Assembly (NCBI GenBank): GCA_003427395.1
Contig: BFEA01000029.1
Span: 4,295,238-4,331,621 of the forward strand
Direction: 5' to 3'
DNA: 36,384 nt
DNA from: Chara braunii
Lineage: Eukaryota > Streptophyta > Charophyceae > Charales > Characeae
The position numbers and the translations under genes were made by a program. The notes beneath the pieces are model-generated. The model had not been told where the DNA came from. It made no database searches and saw only the letters and a program-made list of their open reading frames with translations. Of this stretch, positions 11,601 through 19,468 are shown piece by piece; position 1 is the first letter of the stretch, and each line of letters opens with the position of its first letter.

Positions 11601-14600
11601 GCACCGGGAGTATTTTGCAGTGCATTACTTGAGATTTTCAATCCTGGTGCGACATTCTTGTTGCACACCGTAGAGCGTCTGAACATACAGAAAAGCGAGA
11701 AGTTTGTCTTCATGTTCTGTCAACAACCACAGCTCCGTCTGTAAGTCGTATGGCGTACAGTCAAGGTAATCAAGCAGCAGAAGCAAGTGATGTGGCCTGC
11801 GTAGCAGCCCAACAGACAGCATCGGGGCGATTTAGAAGTTTCCTCTTGTGGATGTCCTCTGATGAGATGGCTGTGCTACATCTGAAGATGTGCAGCTCTC
11901 AGAAAATGCAGTTGCATATCGCTGGCGGACTTGGCTCCCAAGTGGAGGCTCACCCGTTTGAAGTACTTGCCAGCTCCCTTACCCTTTTGATTTAGGGTTT
12001 AACAGCAAAAAGCTATCAGGTTGGGGGTTTAACGGGATGAAGTGTTCTCAGTTATTGGGGTTCGGGTTTTAACCGGACACGAGATAGGACTCTCAGCTGG
12101 GTGAAGGTATCAGTATCAGATTCGGGGGGTTGAATTGGTGAAAATTGGCAGTTTCAGGAAGTTTTGTGGTTTGAGTAAATTAAATTGTAAGGTTTGGGAA
12201 TTAGCTGGCCACCGTCGTCACCCCAATGGTGGATTTGAGCCAACTTTGATTGTTAATGATGGATTTGGGCCAACGTTGATCATTAATTGGGAATTAGCTG
12301 GCCACTGTCGTCACCCTAATGGTGGATTTGGGCGAACTTTGATCATTAATGCTGGATTTGGGCCAACTTTGATCATTAATGGTGTAATTTGTGCTTAAGT
12401 TCAGATACTGGTATACCGGCCGTTCTATTCGGGTGAAGATGGTAGAGCTATCAGTATCTCAGTTTCTCTTGTGTACTTGTAGCCAACTCTGAGCATTAGG
12501 TGGTATATCGCGCCCTTGTCCTTTCAATGGATACGAGCGAGTTTTGGATGTGAAGAACGTTAACGAGAATGATGTTGCTGTATCCGAGCTCGCCGGCCAT
12601 CATATGCTTTTTGTTTCTTTTTTTGTTTCTTTTTTTTGTTCTTTTTTTTGTTTCTGTTTTCGTTTCTTTCTTTTGGTTCTGACGCTGGAATTGAATGGGC
12701 GGACTTGATCGTTGATGTTTTCAAAACGTTCGACAGGTTCAAAGGCCACTTCTTATTGTTGCAGAGGATGTGGAAAGTGAGGCTCTTGCGACTTTGATTG
12801 TCAACAAGTTGCGGGCGGGTGTGAAGGTAAGTTTTTTCGACACATTGTTGAGTGTGTGTGAATGTGCTCCAAATTTTTTTGATGGGTGTTTCTCTCTGAA
12901 CTCTGTTTGAATCACGGAGCGGTGGGGTGGGGGGAAGGGGCATGGCGGTGGTAACATGTGTCTGTTGGAAGTGGAGGTGGGCAGTGATCCTCTCTCCTTT
13001 CGTTTCCTAGCTTGTGACATCTTTGTGGATATTGGTTAAAATATCTGATAACCAAATTTTGGCCGTTGGCATGTGATGAAGAAATTAGAGCATCAGGAGA
13101 ATTTAGGACATTCATTATTTGTCAGGCAGGCCCTCTTAGAATGATGTGGCAAGGTAGGTTGTAATAAGATTGGTGGCAACCTTTTTTTTTAATCCCTAAT
13201 CTGGCAAGTTGTGGAACTACGCGCCTCAATAGAGCGATGACGGTCATCTGTAAAGCTTTGTTTTTTTTTGTTTTTTTTTAATTCCTTAAGTGGCAAATTG
13301 TGCAAGTATGCAGTAGAGCCATGGCTGTCGTCTGTAAAGCTGTGACTTTATCCGTTGGTGATTGACATCTGTTTCTGGTGTATGATTGGGCGGACTACCT
13401 CTCAGCTCTGGAGTGGTGCTGGTATATTGTTTCTTAAACCACCAGTGCATGGGCCCAAGAGATTCCGATTGGGCCTCTCCTAAAATTTCGGAGGCTTGGC
13501 AATGGGCGGCCTCCGAAAGGGGCCCACGCCCGATGGCGGCTGGCGTGTACTGGTACCTTTAACTCCTGACTCGAGTTAGGTCTTTCTTCTGGTATGATTT
13601 TAGCACGTTTTTTTCTTTTGTGTGCAAACTGGTCTTTCTTCTGGTATGATTTTAGCACCTTTTTTTCTTGTGTGCAAATTATGTTGCCCTGACTGATCAG
13701 TTAAATATATATGAACGTGGTTAATGAACCCCTTCCTGGTGCAGCAACTTACAGGATGCTTGTGTTAGGCTTTCATACCATTTTTTGCTCAGCTGGGTGG
13801 CCGGGATCTGTTGCCATGTCCATGGTTGTACCCCCAGAACGGAGCTGATGTTATGTCCGTAGGATGTCTGCTGTGTACTCTTTGTCCAGCGCCATGGTGA
13901 CAGATTCATGCGGTCTCGATTACGTACATGCGCGGGATCTCTCTCTCTCTCTCCTCTCTCTCTCTCCTCTCTCTCTCTCTCTGTCTTTGTCTCAGTGATG
14001 GGCTACTCTGGTGAAGGATGAGGAGAACCTTCAGAGTGCAAAATGGGCCATCGATGGTCTTCTGAGTTCATATCTTACACTAGGATCGATGGTCTTCTTA
14101 GTTCATATCGTACACCAGGAGATACGTATCCAGTTGTTTAGGTCTTGGGTGTGGGAGGGTAAGAGAGTGTGTGAAGATCTTTCGGAATGCAGGGAAGGGC
14201 CCGGAGCTGTCTGGTAACTTATCTTCTTGTTTGTTTGGCAACCTGTTTCTTTGCAGATATGTGCTATCAAGGCTCCTGGCTTCGGTGAAAACCGGAAGGC
14301 GAATCTTCAGGATTTGGCGGTCCTAACGGGTGCTCATGTATGTTGTCTCTTCGTTTCCCTTTTTCTGGTTTCCGCATTCCGTTTGGGGAGACCCTTTGAA
14401 ACACTGGACCACATATTGCAGCCATTTCTCTGCACCGTTTTGCAATTCCATTCTGTATGCTGCAAGTGGCTGATGACAGCCACTTGTGCAGTTTTGTGGA
14501 AGTGCGCCCTGTTAACCTTCAAAGGCTGCAGGTTGGGTTGATGTTGACATCTTTCTTCTATGCTCTGCTTTAAACCGCCAGTGCACGGCCCCAGCCTTGC

Positions 14601-17600
14601 AAGGTGCAAGGTTTCTTTTTCATGGCTCACTCCTAAAATTTTTTGAGGTATGAGGCTACCGGTCCACAATGGCCGGCGGGGCAAGCCAGACAAGAAAAAG
14701 AGAACGTGTGCTGCCGGCGGTTGCTATCCTTGGTGCGCAGTGCGGCTCCGCCAGGACCGTGTGTACTGGTGGTTGAAGTTCGTGGATGTCCCTTTCGTGA
14801 GGCAGATGCCACCGTTGTGCTTCGGTTTTTTATTCCATTGATTTCTTTTTCTTTGTTTTAATATTTCTTGATGGTTTCTTTGTGAATTGGTTTTTATTAA
14901 TATTTATTTTAATGTTTCTTTTTCTTTGGGTGAATATTTATTTTAATGTTTCTTTGTGAATTGATGCTCTTCTTGAGGAAGATGAATTTTTTTTTTCTTT
15001 TGTTCTCTTCTTTGGATGAGGTGGTTAACGCATATTTTCTGGTTGTGACTGTGCACAGTTGATTAGCGAAGACCTTGGTTATAAGCTGGAGAACGTGGAG
15101 ATCGGTCAGTTGGGAACCGCAAAGAAGGTGAGTTTTGCAGATCGGTTCGGTTGGATTGAACTGGGGAACAAAACGGTGAAGTAGCCGGGAGGATATGACA
15201 TTGTGTAAAGCGTTGCAATTGTCAAGTCTGAGTCTTCTGCCTACAGTCTGGGGTCACAGTCAGTTCGTGGAAAACCGACAGGACAGGAAACGTAGGCATG
15301 GGCAATGAAGATGTACCTGTCTGTATTAGTTTGGTCGGGATCCGAAGGAATCAGTCAGCATGTGCGGTGTTGTGTGTGTGTGATGTCTCGAGAAATGGTC
15401 GTGTATGGAATTAATGCAGATTCCGTATGGCTAGTGTGTTCTTAAATCATGCCCTTGCAGAGCATTCTATGCTGATGACAAGTATGTGATTGCTTTAACA
15501 TATGCGTCTGTTGGGCTTATAACCGATTTCTTTGTCATTGGTGACTTTTACAGGTCACAGTCTCAAAGGATGATACCATTATTATGGACGGAGGCGGCGA
15601 TAAGAAGGCTTTGGAGGAGAGATGCGAGCAGGTATGTAAAGATGCCTATTTTCTTTCGTGCACTGTTTGTTAATCCCCCCTTTAATTTGTTGCGAGTATC
15701 ATGGACTGTGTAGATGTGATAAGGAAATTCTGCAGGTGTAATGCAATACGATACAAAGAAAATTCTGGGTAGCATGTGTTTTGGTGTTGTGCAAGAAAGT
15801 ATGCATAATCTGTGTTTTCTCAAATTCCCCTCCGACGATCTCATCCTTGTTAGTATTTTGTAATACTTCAGGTTTACTTGTGTTATTAGGTCTTGATTTT
15901 TTTGCTCTTCGAGGTAACACCCGTTTGCTTATTGTGGTTGCTCTGTTGTGTTTCAGCTTCGGGATATGATCAGCAAGGCAACATCGGACTATGACAAGGA
16001 GAAGATGCAAGAACGCCTGGCCAAGCTTTCTGGTGGTGTGGCTGTTTTGAAGGTGGGTGGGTTGGGTGATTAGTGGATACAAGTGGAGTGGTGCTTTCAC
16101 ATTTAAAAAGTTTGAATGGCGGTTTGCTTGACGCCAAAAGGGTTGTGATTATTTAGTTTCCCCCCCCCCCCCCCCCTCGAGGCAGCAACGTTGGTTGGTT
16201 AAGGATTTAATCTTCGTCAGAAATTGGAGGGGGATTTTGGTACAGCGTATATCCAGGAAGCAAGCTATGAAACGAAGTACAGAATTTTGTCATTCGTGCG
16301 GCTCGTATCTCTGTTTTTACGGGAGAAGTCGAAGTGCATGAATTCTGTTGTCCTCCTTCTGTCGTTAGTTATTTGTTCGCTTTCCGGATGGCTGTTGGGT
16401 CTTGCGGTCGCTGCGTTTATTAGCAGACGAGTGGATGCTCTTGGTGATATGGCACACCTGGCTGGCGTCCACACTTTGTGGCTTTAAAGGAAGATACTTG
16501 GGCTGTACGGTACGTTAGTCCCTCTGCCTGAACTGCTGCATGTCTGCGCGTCTGAAGGGCCAGTTGTATTCAGTGACGTTTCTTTTGAGGCCGTGTTTGT
16601 TTTGCTGCCTTCCCCCCCGTGCCCCCCCCGGCCTCTCTCTCCTCTGTCTGAATCACCGTTTGATATCTTTTTTGTTTTGTTTTGTTTTGGCATTCGTGCA
16701 TTATGTACATTCCATATTAATTATGTTTTTTGTGCAACTAACAGATTGGAGGGGCCAGCGAGGTTGAAGTTGCTGAGAAGAAAGACAGAGTAACTGATGC
16801 CTTGAACGCAACCAAGGCTGCCGTGGAGGAAGGAATTGTACCTGGTGGTGGGGTTGCTCTCCTCTATGCATCCAAGGAGCTTGAGAAGCTGCCGACGCCC
16901 AATTTTGATCAGAAGATTGGTGTCCAGATTATCCAGAGTGCTCTCAGGGTAAGTAGACAAGCTTCGCTCTCTTTTGCATCGGGACGGTAGCTTTCGCAAT
17001 TGCACTGTAGAACCGACGATGCCAACGAGTGGACGGTCGATGCGGGGCATGCGATGGCCATTGTTTTCGAGTGTTTCCCTCGGACTTCCAGGCAACCTCA
17101 GGACGCGTAGTGTTGATAGCTTTGTTATGTTTCCAGAAAAAAGATTCTGTTTTTCGAATCCAGAAACCAGTACTACTAAAGTGGCTATACATACCAACTT
17201 TTTCGTGAGCTTACATGCCCCACGTCATGGGGATTTACTGCGGCTGTCAGAATTCAAGCTGTAGTCAATCTCTATTCACTCTCGATGCAATAGCAGTTAT
17301 CGGTGACGGAATCGGGTGAGTGTAGGGGTGTTGAAGAGTAGTTGCGGGTCCGAGAACGGAGACAGGAATGTGTGCCATGTGGCTTCTTGGTTGTCGTGTA
17401 GAGAATGGGTCGTCTTCACATTCTGTTCTGAAATATGAAGATCTGTTTGGCTTTCTAAAGGTCTAAACTGATATCCTAGGTCGTCGGAGGGCATTTCGTT
17501 GTTTTGTGTTGTTTTTTTGTTTTTTTGTTTTTTCGTTTTTCCGTTTTCTTGCTTTCTTCTCGGTTCCCAGGAATGTCTTACTGGATTTGAAGGGATCGAT

Positions 17601-18364
17601 CGATCAAACGTTCGATTGTCGTGTAGAGGATGGGCTGCTGCCTTTGCACTCTGTTGTGAAGTATGAAGATCTCGTAGGCTTTTCTAAACTCTGATATCCT
17701 AGGTCGTTGGAGAGCGTAGTTGTTTTGTGTTTTTTTTTTTTTTCCTTTTTTTTCTTCTCGGTTCGTAGGAATGTCTTCCTGGAACTCCAGGGGGATCAAA
17801 CGTTCGCTGTGTAGGTCAGCAATTGCAATGTTTCAATTGTGTGGACGGACGATTAAGTGCCTGTTACATTTTTTGTCTCTGATGGACCTGAGCGCACCGT
17901 TAGTTTGCTTATGGTAATGTTTGGCTGCTTGTTTTTGCGGAATCCGATAGTGGGTACATGCTCGATGCAAATGTTTATTTGGAATTTCGGCCAGATGGTC
18001 GGTTCCGCAGGAATCGCTGATGGGCATGTTTTGTGTGATCTGTGTATTTTTTCCGTTGTTGCAGGTGCCTTGTTTTACTATTGCCCAAAATGCCGGTGTT
18101 GAAGGGGCTGTGGTGGTTGGCAAGCTGCTCGAGAGCAACAACCCCGATATTGGATACGATGCATCCAAGGGCGAATACGTGGACATGGTTAAGGCTGGAA
18201 TCATTGATCCTGTAAAGGTGATCCGAACTGCTTTGGTGGATGCTGCCAGTGTTGCTTCGCTCATGACGACGACGGAGGCGATTATCGTAGAAGCACCCAA
18301 GGAGGAGAGGGAGGGTATGCCGCCTGGCATGGGCGGGATGGGTGGAATGGATATGGGGTACTGA
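2631..18364 (+). CDS. HSP60: Mitochondrial 60-kDa chaperonin (Hsp60/Cpn60), 14 exons
   Basis: Group I chaperonin, a double-ring ATP-dependent folding machine of the mitochondrial matrix that works with Hsp10. Coding join: 2631-2692, 4972-5134, 6693-6852, 8453-8628, 9003-9098, 10523-10627, 11106-11192, 12737-12826, 14257-14337, 15059-15127, 15554-15631, 15957-16052, 16745-16948, 18065-18364. All 13 introns are GT-AG and the frame stays open, giving 588 residues, close to the usual plant mitochondrial length. Residues 1-42 look like a presequence (Arg-rich, almost no acids) with R40-H-F before A43, an R-3 type cleavage site. Residue numbers run at a constant offset of 41 from E. coli GroEL: D128 (GroEL D87) in GDGTT, D439 (D398), and apical substrate-binding residues Y240, Y244, F245, L275, L278, L300, I304, V305. 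Residues 449-460 ([12 protein letters not shown]) match the chaperonin signature, and the tail ends in [12 protein letters not shown]. The ATG is the first in-frame codon of a good presequence. Oddity: TGG becomes TGAH at the exon 9/10 junction. The plant-like wording favours the mitochondrial over the plastid form. Confidence 0.95.
3705..4013 (+). repeat. Direct duplication of ~130 bases in HSP60 intron 1
   Basis: Copies at 3705-3828 and 3878-4013 share ACCTATGAATAGTAGTG, CTTGTATTGAAAAAATGATG, AGAGGTTTTG and GGCAGGATCTGT, with small indels. An AT-rich 50-base spacer separates them. Confidence 0.85.
4811..4921 (+). repeat. 39-base tandem triplication near the intron 1 acceptor
   Basis: ATCGCATCTCCCTTGTGGTA then AGTTTAAATGTTCGATTAT recurs at 4811, 4850 and 4889; the third copy is truncated after GTTC. 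Each copy contains a GGTAAGT/GGTAAAT-like donor sequence, and the array ends only 50 bases before exon 2. Confidence 0.85.
4972..5134 (+). CDS. HSP60: HSP60 exon 2 (residues 21-75, cleavage site and mature N-terminus)
   Basis: The acceptor CTCTTCTTAACTCTGTAG|C was chosen because it restores the phase left by exon 1 (AG+C = Ser21). The CAG at 4998-5000 would break the frame. The exon encodes the end of the presequence (R40-H-F) and the start of the equatorial domain ([29 protein letters not shown], the last stretch being nucleotide-contacting in GroEL). Ends AAG|GTACGA, phase 0. Intron 2 (5135-6692) contains a 59-base tandem duplication at 5661-5767 and a G-run near 5390; nothing else recognisable. 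Confidence 0.9.
5661..5767 (+). repeat. 59-base tandem duplication in intron 2
   Basis: ATCTACGTACTGTCAGTGGG then GACCACAATGCAGAGGCGAC starts at 5661 and again at 5720 and is nearly identical in both copies, indicating a recent event. Confidence 0.85.
6693..6852 (+). CDS. HSP60: HSP60 exon 3 (residues 76-128, equatorial domain)
   Basis: Encodes [20 protein letters not shown] through NATNDVAGD, which includes D128, the equivalent of GroEL D87 that coordinates magnesium in the ATP site. The next codon, G129, is split by the intron (phase 1). Donor GACG|GTAAGT is strong. Intron 3 (6853-8452, 1600 bases) carries a 113-base MITE at 7652-7764; the rest shows no gene. Confidence 0.93.
7652..7764. 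mobile_element. MITE with CTACCGTCTTCACCC termini, intron 3
   Basis: A 113-base element. CTACCGTCTTCACCCCAATA then GAACGCCCGGTCATTATAGC is mirrored by GATCGGGCGTTCTATTCGGG and TGAAGACGGTAG at the right end, so arms of about 45 bases fold back on each other. It shares the GGTCATTATAGC core with the element at 9208-9318. It is too short to code for a transposase and must depend on one elsewhere. Confidence 0.8.
8453..8628 (+). CDS. HSP60: HSP60 exon 4 (residues 129-187)
   Basis: Completes the GDGTT ATP-binding motif as [12 protein letters not shown] and continues through [10 protein letters not shown] into the lower intermediate domain (STSEEIAQ). Cys132 replaces the third Thr of the GroEL motif, a change I associate with plant mitochondrial Cpn60. 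The donor CAG|GTGTGT lies four bases before a (GTAAC)5 array that can pair with a downstream (GTTAC)3 array. Intron 4 is 374 bases. Confidence 0.93.
8633..8703. repeat. (GTAAC)n / (GTTAC)n inverted array beside the exon 4 donor
   Basis: Five perfect GTAAC units (8633-8657) are followed after 26 bases by GTAAC and three GTTAC units (8684-8703). The two arrays are reverse complements and can form a hairpin or cruciform beginning four bases after the GT of the splice donor at 8629. Confidence 0.9.
9003..9098 (+). CDS. HSP60: HSP60 exon 5 (residues 188-219, intermediate domain)
   Basis: Encodes [20 protein letters not shown] and [12 protein letters not shown], colinear with the GroEL intermediate domain (VGTISAN... 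[10 protein letters not shown]). Phase 0 on both sides; donor GCG|GTAAGT. Intron 5 (9099-10522, 1424 bases) contains a second MITE (9208-9318), a minus-strand tRNA-like SINE (about 9845-9905) and a short duplication at about 10138-10190. Confidence 0.93.
9208..9318. mobile_element. MITE with CTACCTTCTTGCGCC termini, intron 5
   Basis: A 111-base element. CTACCTTCTTGCGCCGAATA then CAACGTACGGTCATTATAGC pairs with the right half (GCTATAATGACCGGACGTTG, then GACAGAAGGTAG). Length, layout and the GGTCATTATAGC core match the 7652-7764 MITE, so they belong to one family that has diverged at the inner arm. Confidence 0.8.
9845..9905 (-). repeat. tRNA-derived SINE head (box A / box B), minus strand
   Basis: Read on the minus strand: TTAGCCCTTTGGTTAAG (box A-like), then an imperfect anticodon arm ACCTC/GAGGT, then GTGTTCGATCC (box B, 9851-9861). 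Order and spacing are those of a tRNA. The anticodon loop has eight bases, which argues for a tRNA-derived SINE or relic and not a working tRNA. The adjoining 9906-10020 may be part of the same insertion. Confidence 0.5.
10523..10627 (+). CDS. HSP60: HSP60 exon 6 (residues 220-254, entry to apical domain)
   Basis: Encodes [20 protein letters not shown] then [16 protein letters not shown]240, Y244 and F245 align with GroEL Y199, Y203 and F204, which bind non-native substrate and the co-chaperonin loop. Donor TGC|GTAAGT. Intron 6 (10628-11105) is largely two tandem duplications: about 77 bases at 10632-10780, starting in the donor region, and 51 bases at 10861-10963. Confidence 0.93.
10632..10963 (+). 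repeat. Two successive tandem duplications filling intron 6
   Basis: A unit of about 77 bases (GTGTCATGCGCCATGTCGTC... / GTGTCATGCGCTCTGTCGTC...) occurs at 10632 and 10709. A 51-base unit containing ACTGCACTGATTGTCGGTGC occurs at about 10861 and 10912. Together they make up most of the 478-base intron. Confidence 0.8.
11106..11192 (+). CDS. HSP60: HSP60 exon 7 (residues 255-283, apical domain)
   Basis: Encodes [20 protein letters not shown] then [10 protein letters not shown]275 and L278 match the GroEL substrate-binding residues L234 and L237. Donor AGG|GTAGGT, phase 0. Intron 7 (11193-12736, 1544 bases) holds a solo MITE arm (11293-11315), a 93-base tandem pair (12196-12381), a solo CTACC-family arm (12419-12445) and a T-rich stretch before the acceptor. 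Confidence 0.93.
11293..11315 (+). repeat. Solo terminal arm related to the 22817-22939 MITE
   Basis: GTAGTGGAGCGAGGCCCTC in intron 7 matches the outer terminal sequence of the MITE at 22817-22939 (reverse complement of GGGCCTCGCTCCACTAC). No second arm is visible nearby. Confidence 0.5.
12196..12381 (+). repeat. 93-base tandem pair with nested subrepeats, intron 7
   Basis: GGGAATTAGCTGGCCACCGT opens the first unit at 12196 and a close copy opens the second at 12289. Within each unit a ~30-base subunit (GGATTTGGGCCAACTTTGAT, then CATTAATG) appears twice, making four copies in all. The CACCGTCGTCACCCCAAT at each unit start resembles the terminus of the CTACC MITE family. Confidence 0.85.
12419..12445 (+). 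repeat. Solo arm of the CTACC MITE family, intron 7
   Basis: GGCCGTTCTATTCGGGTGAA then GATGGTAG is almost identical to the right arm of the 7652-7764 element (GGGCGTTCTATTCGGGTGAAGACGGTAG). A degenerate left arm may survive in the 12196-12381 tandem units. Confidence 0.65.
12737..12826 (+). CDS. HSP60: HSP60 exon 8 (residues 284-313, apical domain)
   Basis: Encodes [20 protein letters not shown] then [11 protein letters not shown]300, I304 and V305 align with GroEL L259, V263 and V264 of the substrate-binding groove. Both ends are phase 0 (CGACAG|GTT, AAG|GTAAGT). Intron 8 (12827-14256, 1430 bases) contains a loose ~85-base duplication around 13147-13345, a 52-base tandem pair (13579-13679), a CT microsatellite (about 13939-13983) and a short ~38-base duplication near 14055-14125. 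Confidence 0.93.
13579..13679 (+). repeat. 52-base tandem duplication, intron 8
   Basis: GGTCTTTCTTCTGGTATGAT then TTTAGCAC and a T-run plus CTTGTGTGCAAA is present at 13579 and 13631 with few differences. Confidence 0.85.
13939..13983 (+). repeat. CT microsatellite, intron 8
   Basis: An interrupted (CT)n run of about 45 bases in the last third of intron 8, about 275 bases before the acceptor. Confidence 0.9.
14257..14337 (+). CDS. HSP60: HSP60 exon 9 (residues 314-340, apical domain)
   Basis: Encodes [20 protein letters not shown] then AVLTGAH. The VKAPGFG-like block is strongly conserved in all group I chaperonins. The usual TGG is TGA-H here. An upstream donor (ACGG|GTGCTC) would leave phase 1, for which exon 10 has no fitting acceptor, so the substitution appears real. 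Intron 9 (14338-15058, 721 bases) includes a sequence at about 14570-14650 that resembles one at 13434-13500 (AAACCnCCAGTGCA, then CTCCTAAAATTT) and a T-rich end. Confidence 0.92.
15059..15127 (+). CDS. HSP60: HSP60 exon 10 (residues 341-363, apical domain)
   Basis: Encodes [20 protein letters not shown] then AKK, colinear with GroEL VISEEIGMELE...LGQAKR. This is the shortest exon after exon 1; phase 0 at both ends (GTGCACAG|TTG, AAG|GTGAGT). Intron 10 is 426 bases and I see nothing recognisable in it. Confidence 0.92.
15554..15631 (+). CDS. HSP60: HSP60 exon 11 (residues 364-389, apical domain)
   Basis: Encodes [20 protein letters not shown] then EERCEQ, matching the VTVSKDDT block of plant mitochondrial Cpn60. 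Donor CAG|GTATGT. Intron 11 (325 bases) has no recognisable content. Confidence 0.93.
15957..16052 (+). CDS. HSP60: HSP60 exon 12 (residues 390-421, apical to intermediate)
   Basis: Encodes [20 protein letters not shown] then [12 protein letters not shown]. The [20 protein letters not shown] stretch is one of the most conserved in the family and returns the chain to the intermediate domain. Donor AAG|GTGGGT. Intron 12 (692 bases) includes a run of about 19 C (16159-16177). Confidence 0.95.
16745..16948 (+). CDS. HSP60: HSP60 exon 13 (residues 422-489, catalytic Asp and signature)
   Basis: Encodes [40 protein letters not shown] and the following equatorial helix region to IIQSALR. D439 corresponds to GroEL D398, the residue that activates water for ATP hydrolysis, and the chaperonin signature follows it. 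Intron 13 (16949-18064, 1116 bases) contains one copy of a 93-base dispersed repeat (17102-17194) and a ~200-base imperfect tandem duplication (about 17392-17810). Confidence 0.95.
17102..17194 (+). repeat. Dispersed repeat, copy 1 (93 bases, intron 13)
   Basis: GACGCGTAGTGTTGATAGC through AAACCAGTACTACTAAAGTG and its flank aligns with 26957-27049 on the same strand with about five mismatches. Similarity begins and ends abruptly, as for an inserted element. Both copies leave a minus-strand reading frame open, but the differences change four residues, so I do not call it a gene. Confidence 0.85.
17392..17810 (+). repeat. ~200-base imperfect tandem duplication, intron 13
   Basis: Both units carry GTCGTGTAGAG, TGAAGATCT, TGATATCCTAGGTCGT, a T-rich tract, TCTTCTCGGTTC and AGGAATGTCTT in the same order. 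Unit 1 starts near 17392, unit 2 near 17618. T-tract lengths differ. Confidence 0.8.
18065..18364 (+). CDS. HSP60: HSP60 exon 14 (residues 490-588 and stop)
   Basis: The last and longest exon. It encodes [20 protein letters not shown], then [40 protein letters not shown] and the Gly/Met-rich tail ending [12 protein letters not shown] before TGA. NAGVEG and the [12 protein letters not shown] block are typical of the C-terminal equatorial domain. A possible splice donor (GCAG|GTAACC at 18369) follows five bases after the stop. No clear AATAAA lies close behind, so I cannot place the 3' end of the transcript. Confidence 0.95.
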   Translation: MPCFTIAQNAGVEGAVVVGKLLESNNPDIGYDASKGEYVDMVKAGIIDPVKVIRTALVDAASVASLMTTTEAIIVEAPKEEREGMPPGMGGMGGMDMGY

Positions 18365-18368
18365 GCAG

Positions 18369-18448
18369 GTAACCCTTGATTTGTTTTTGTGGCTCTGGAT
18401 TGAAAAGGTGGGGCGTTTTCTTTTTTTTTTTTTCCACTTTTCTGGTAG
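18369..18448 (+). other. HSP60: Possible intron in the HSP60 3' UTR
   Basis: Five bases after the stop, GCAG|GTAACC is a fair donor. A long T/C tract (18419-18435) leads to CTGGTAG|ATCGC at 18448/18449, a fair acceptor. If spliced, the 3' UTR continues into 18449 onward. This rests on splice-site appearance alone. Confidence 0.3.
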
Positions 18449-18484
18449 ATCGCATCTGGGGATTTTGTCACTGTGCCGATCTCC

Positions 18485-18961
18485 ATGGAGATTGCATTTG
18501 ATCCCACTGATGTGATGCGGGAGTTGAGGTGAGGTGGGGGTGCATACATGCTGCTGCAACGGAGTTTTGGTCGTCGAGTGTAGCTGTAGAAATGTGTGTT
18601 AGCTTTGTTAATAGGAATCTTCAGCCGTGTTGATCTTCGTCTTGGCAGCACGTTTTTTAAGCTGTCGCCATCCGTTGGATCTGCGTGAGAAAAGCTTTTA
18701 GATGATCTTCTCCTCTTTCTTAATTCGTGCCCTGTGCCGTGGCCACGCAGAGTGGCACTGTCTGTTTTCCGATGGGGTCCTTTACTGCATTGGCATTGAC
18801 GACCCTTTCTTTTAAGGGACGTGCACCTTGATATCGTTGTCCCGCCGGAGAACAAGCGGCAGCAACTTGTGTACACAACCCTCATGTCCAGGAGTTGTTG
18901 TTGGTGTTGGAGAATTCTTTTGGATACAAATTCGAATCGATGTCAGGACCTGCTGCTGTGA
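18485..18961 (+). other. Candidate two-exon mini-ORF or 3'-UTR exons downstream of HSP60
   Basis: 18485-18528 and 18817-18961 join across a consensus donor (TTGAG|GTGAGG) and acceptor (CTTTTAAG|GGAC) into a 62-codon frame beginning MEIAFDPTDVMRELRDVHLD and continuing IVVPPENKRQQLVYTTLMS. The first exon's frame is also open upstream to 18449 (IASGDFVTVPIS). I do not recognise the protein. It could be untranslated exon sequence of HSP60, a remnant of another gene, or chance. Confidence 0.2.
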
Positions 18962-19468
18962 ATTTAAATCTCTCTGGTGGAAATTATGATGTCGATGCGG
19001 GACTCACGGCGTCGTCAGATGCTGCCTCTGTGCTTGTTTGGTCTCCCATAAAATGCGTCTTTGCTGACGTCAATGTTGTGTTGTGATGTTTAGTGAAAGG
19101 TATCAAAGAATCTAATCCTCCCAATGTTGTGATGTTTAGTGAAAGGTAACCAAGGCCATCATATTTTCATTCTTAGCATTTTTGTTGCGTTAGCATCATT
19201 TTTTCATTCTTAGCATTTTTGTTGCATTACCCTACGAAAAAAAATAATCTTTCTTTTTTTTGTTGTTCACTTTTATTAATCCTCCCACCATTTTGGAAAG
19301 GTCCAGTAATAGACGCTTGCTTGTTTGTTGCAAAAGCAGTAGCGTGTGGATCACCGGAGTAGGAAAATTTGGTCACATAGATCTTGTATTTTGCTGCAAT
19401 TTTTTTTGCCTAAATTTGTTGGTTACTATGCACAAGTTTATAACGTAAAATATCTTGTTGGTTAACAG

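Noticed and set aside
11856-11900. CTGATGAGATGG...CATCTGAAGATG as another hammerhead
   Set aside because: An extra U interrupts the junction between stem II and GAA, A15.1 is missing and no GUC follows, so it is a chance match.
17833-18885. 350-codon open frame on the minus strand
   Set aside because: It lies antisense to HSP60 exon 14 and its flanks; its sequence is low-complexity (Ser/Arg/His-rich) and matches no family. The open frame mirrors the codon bias of the real exon.
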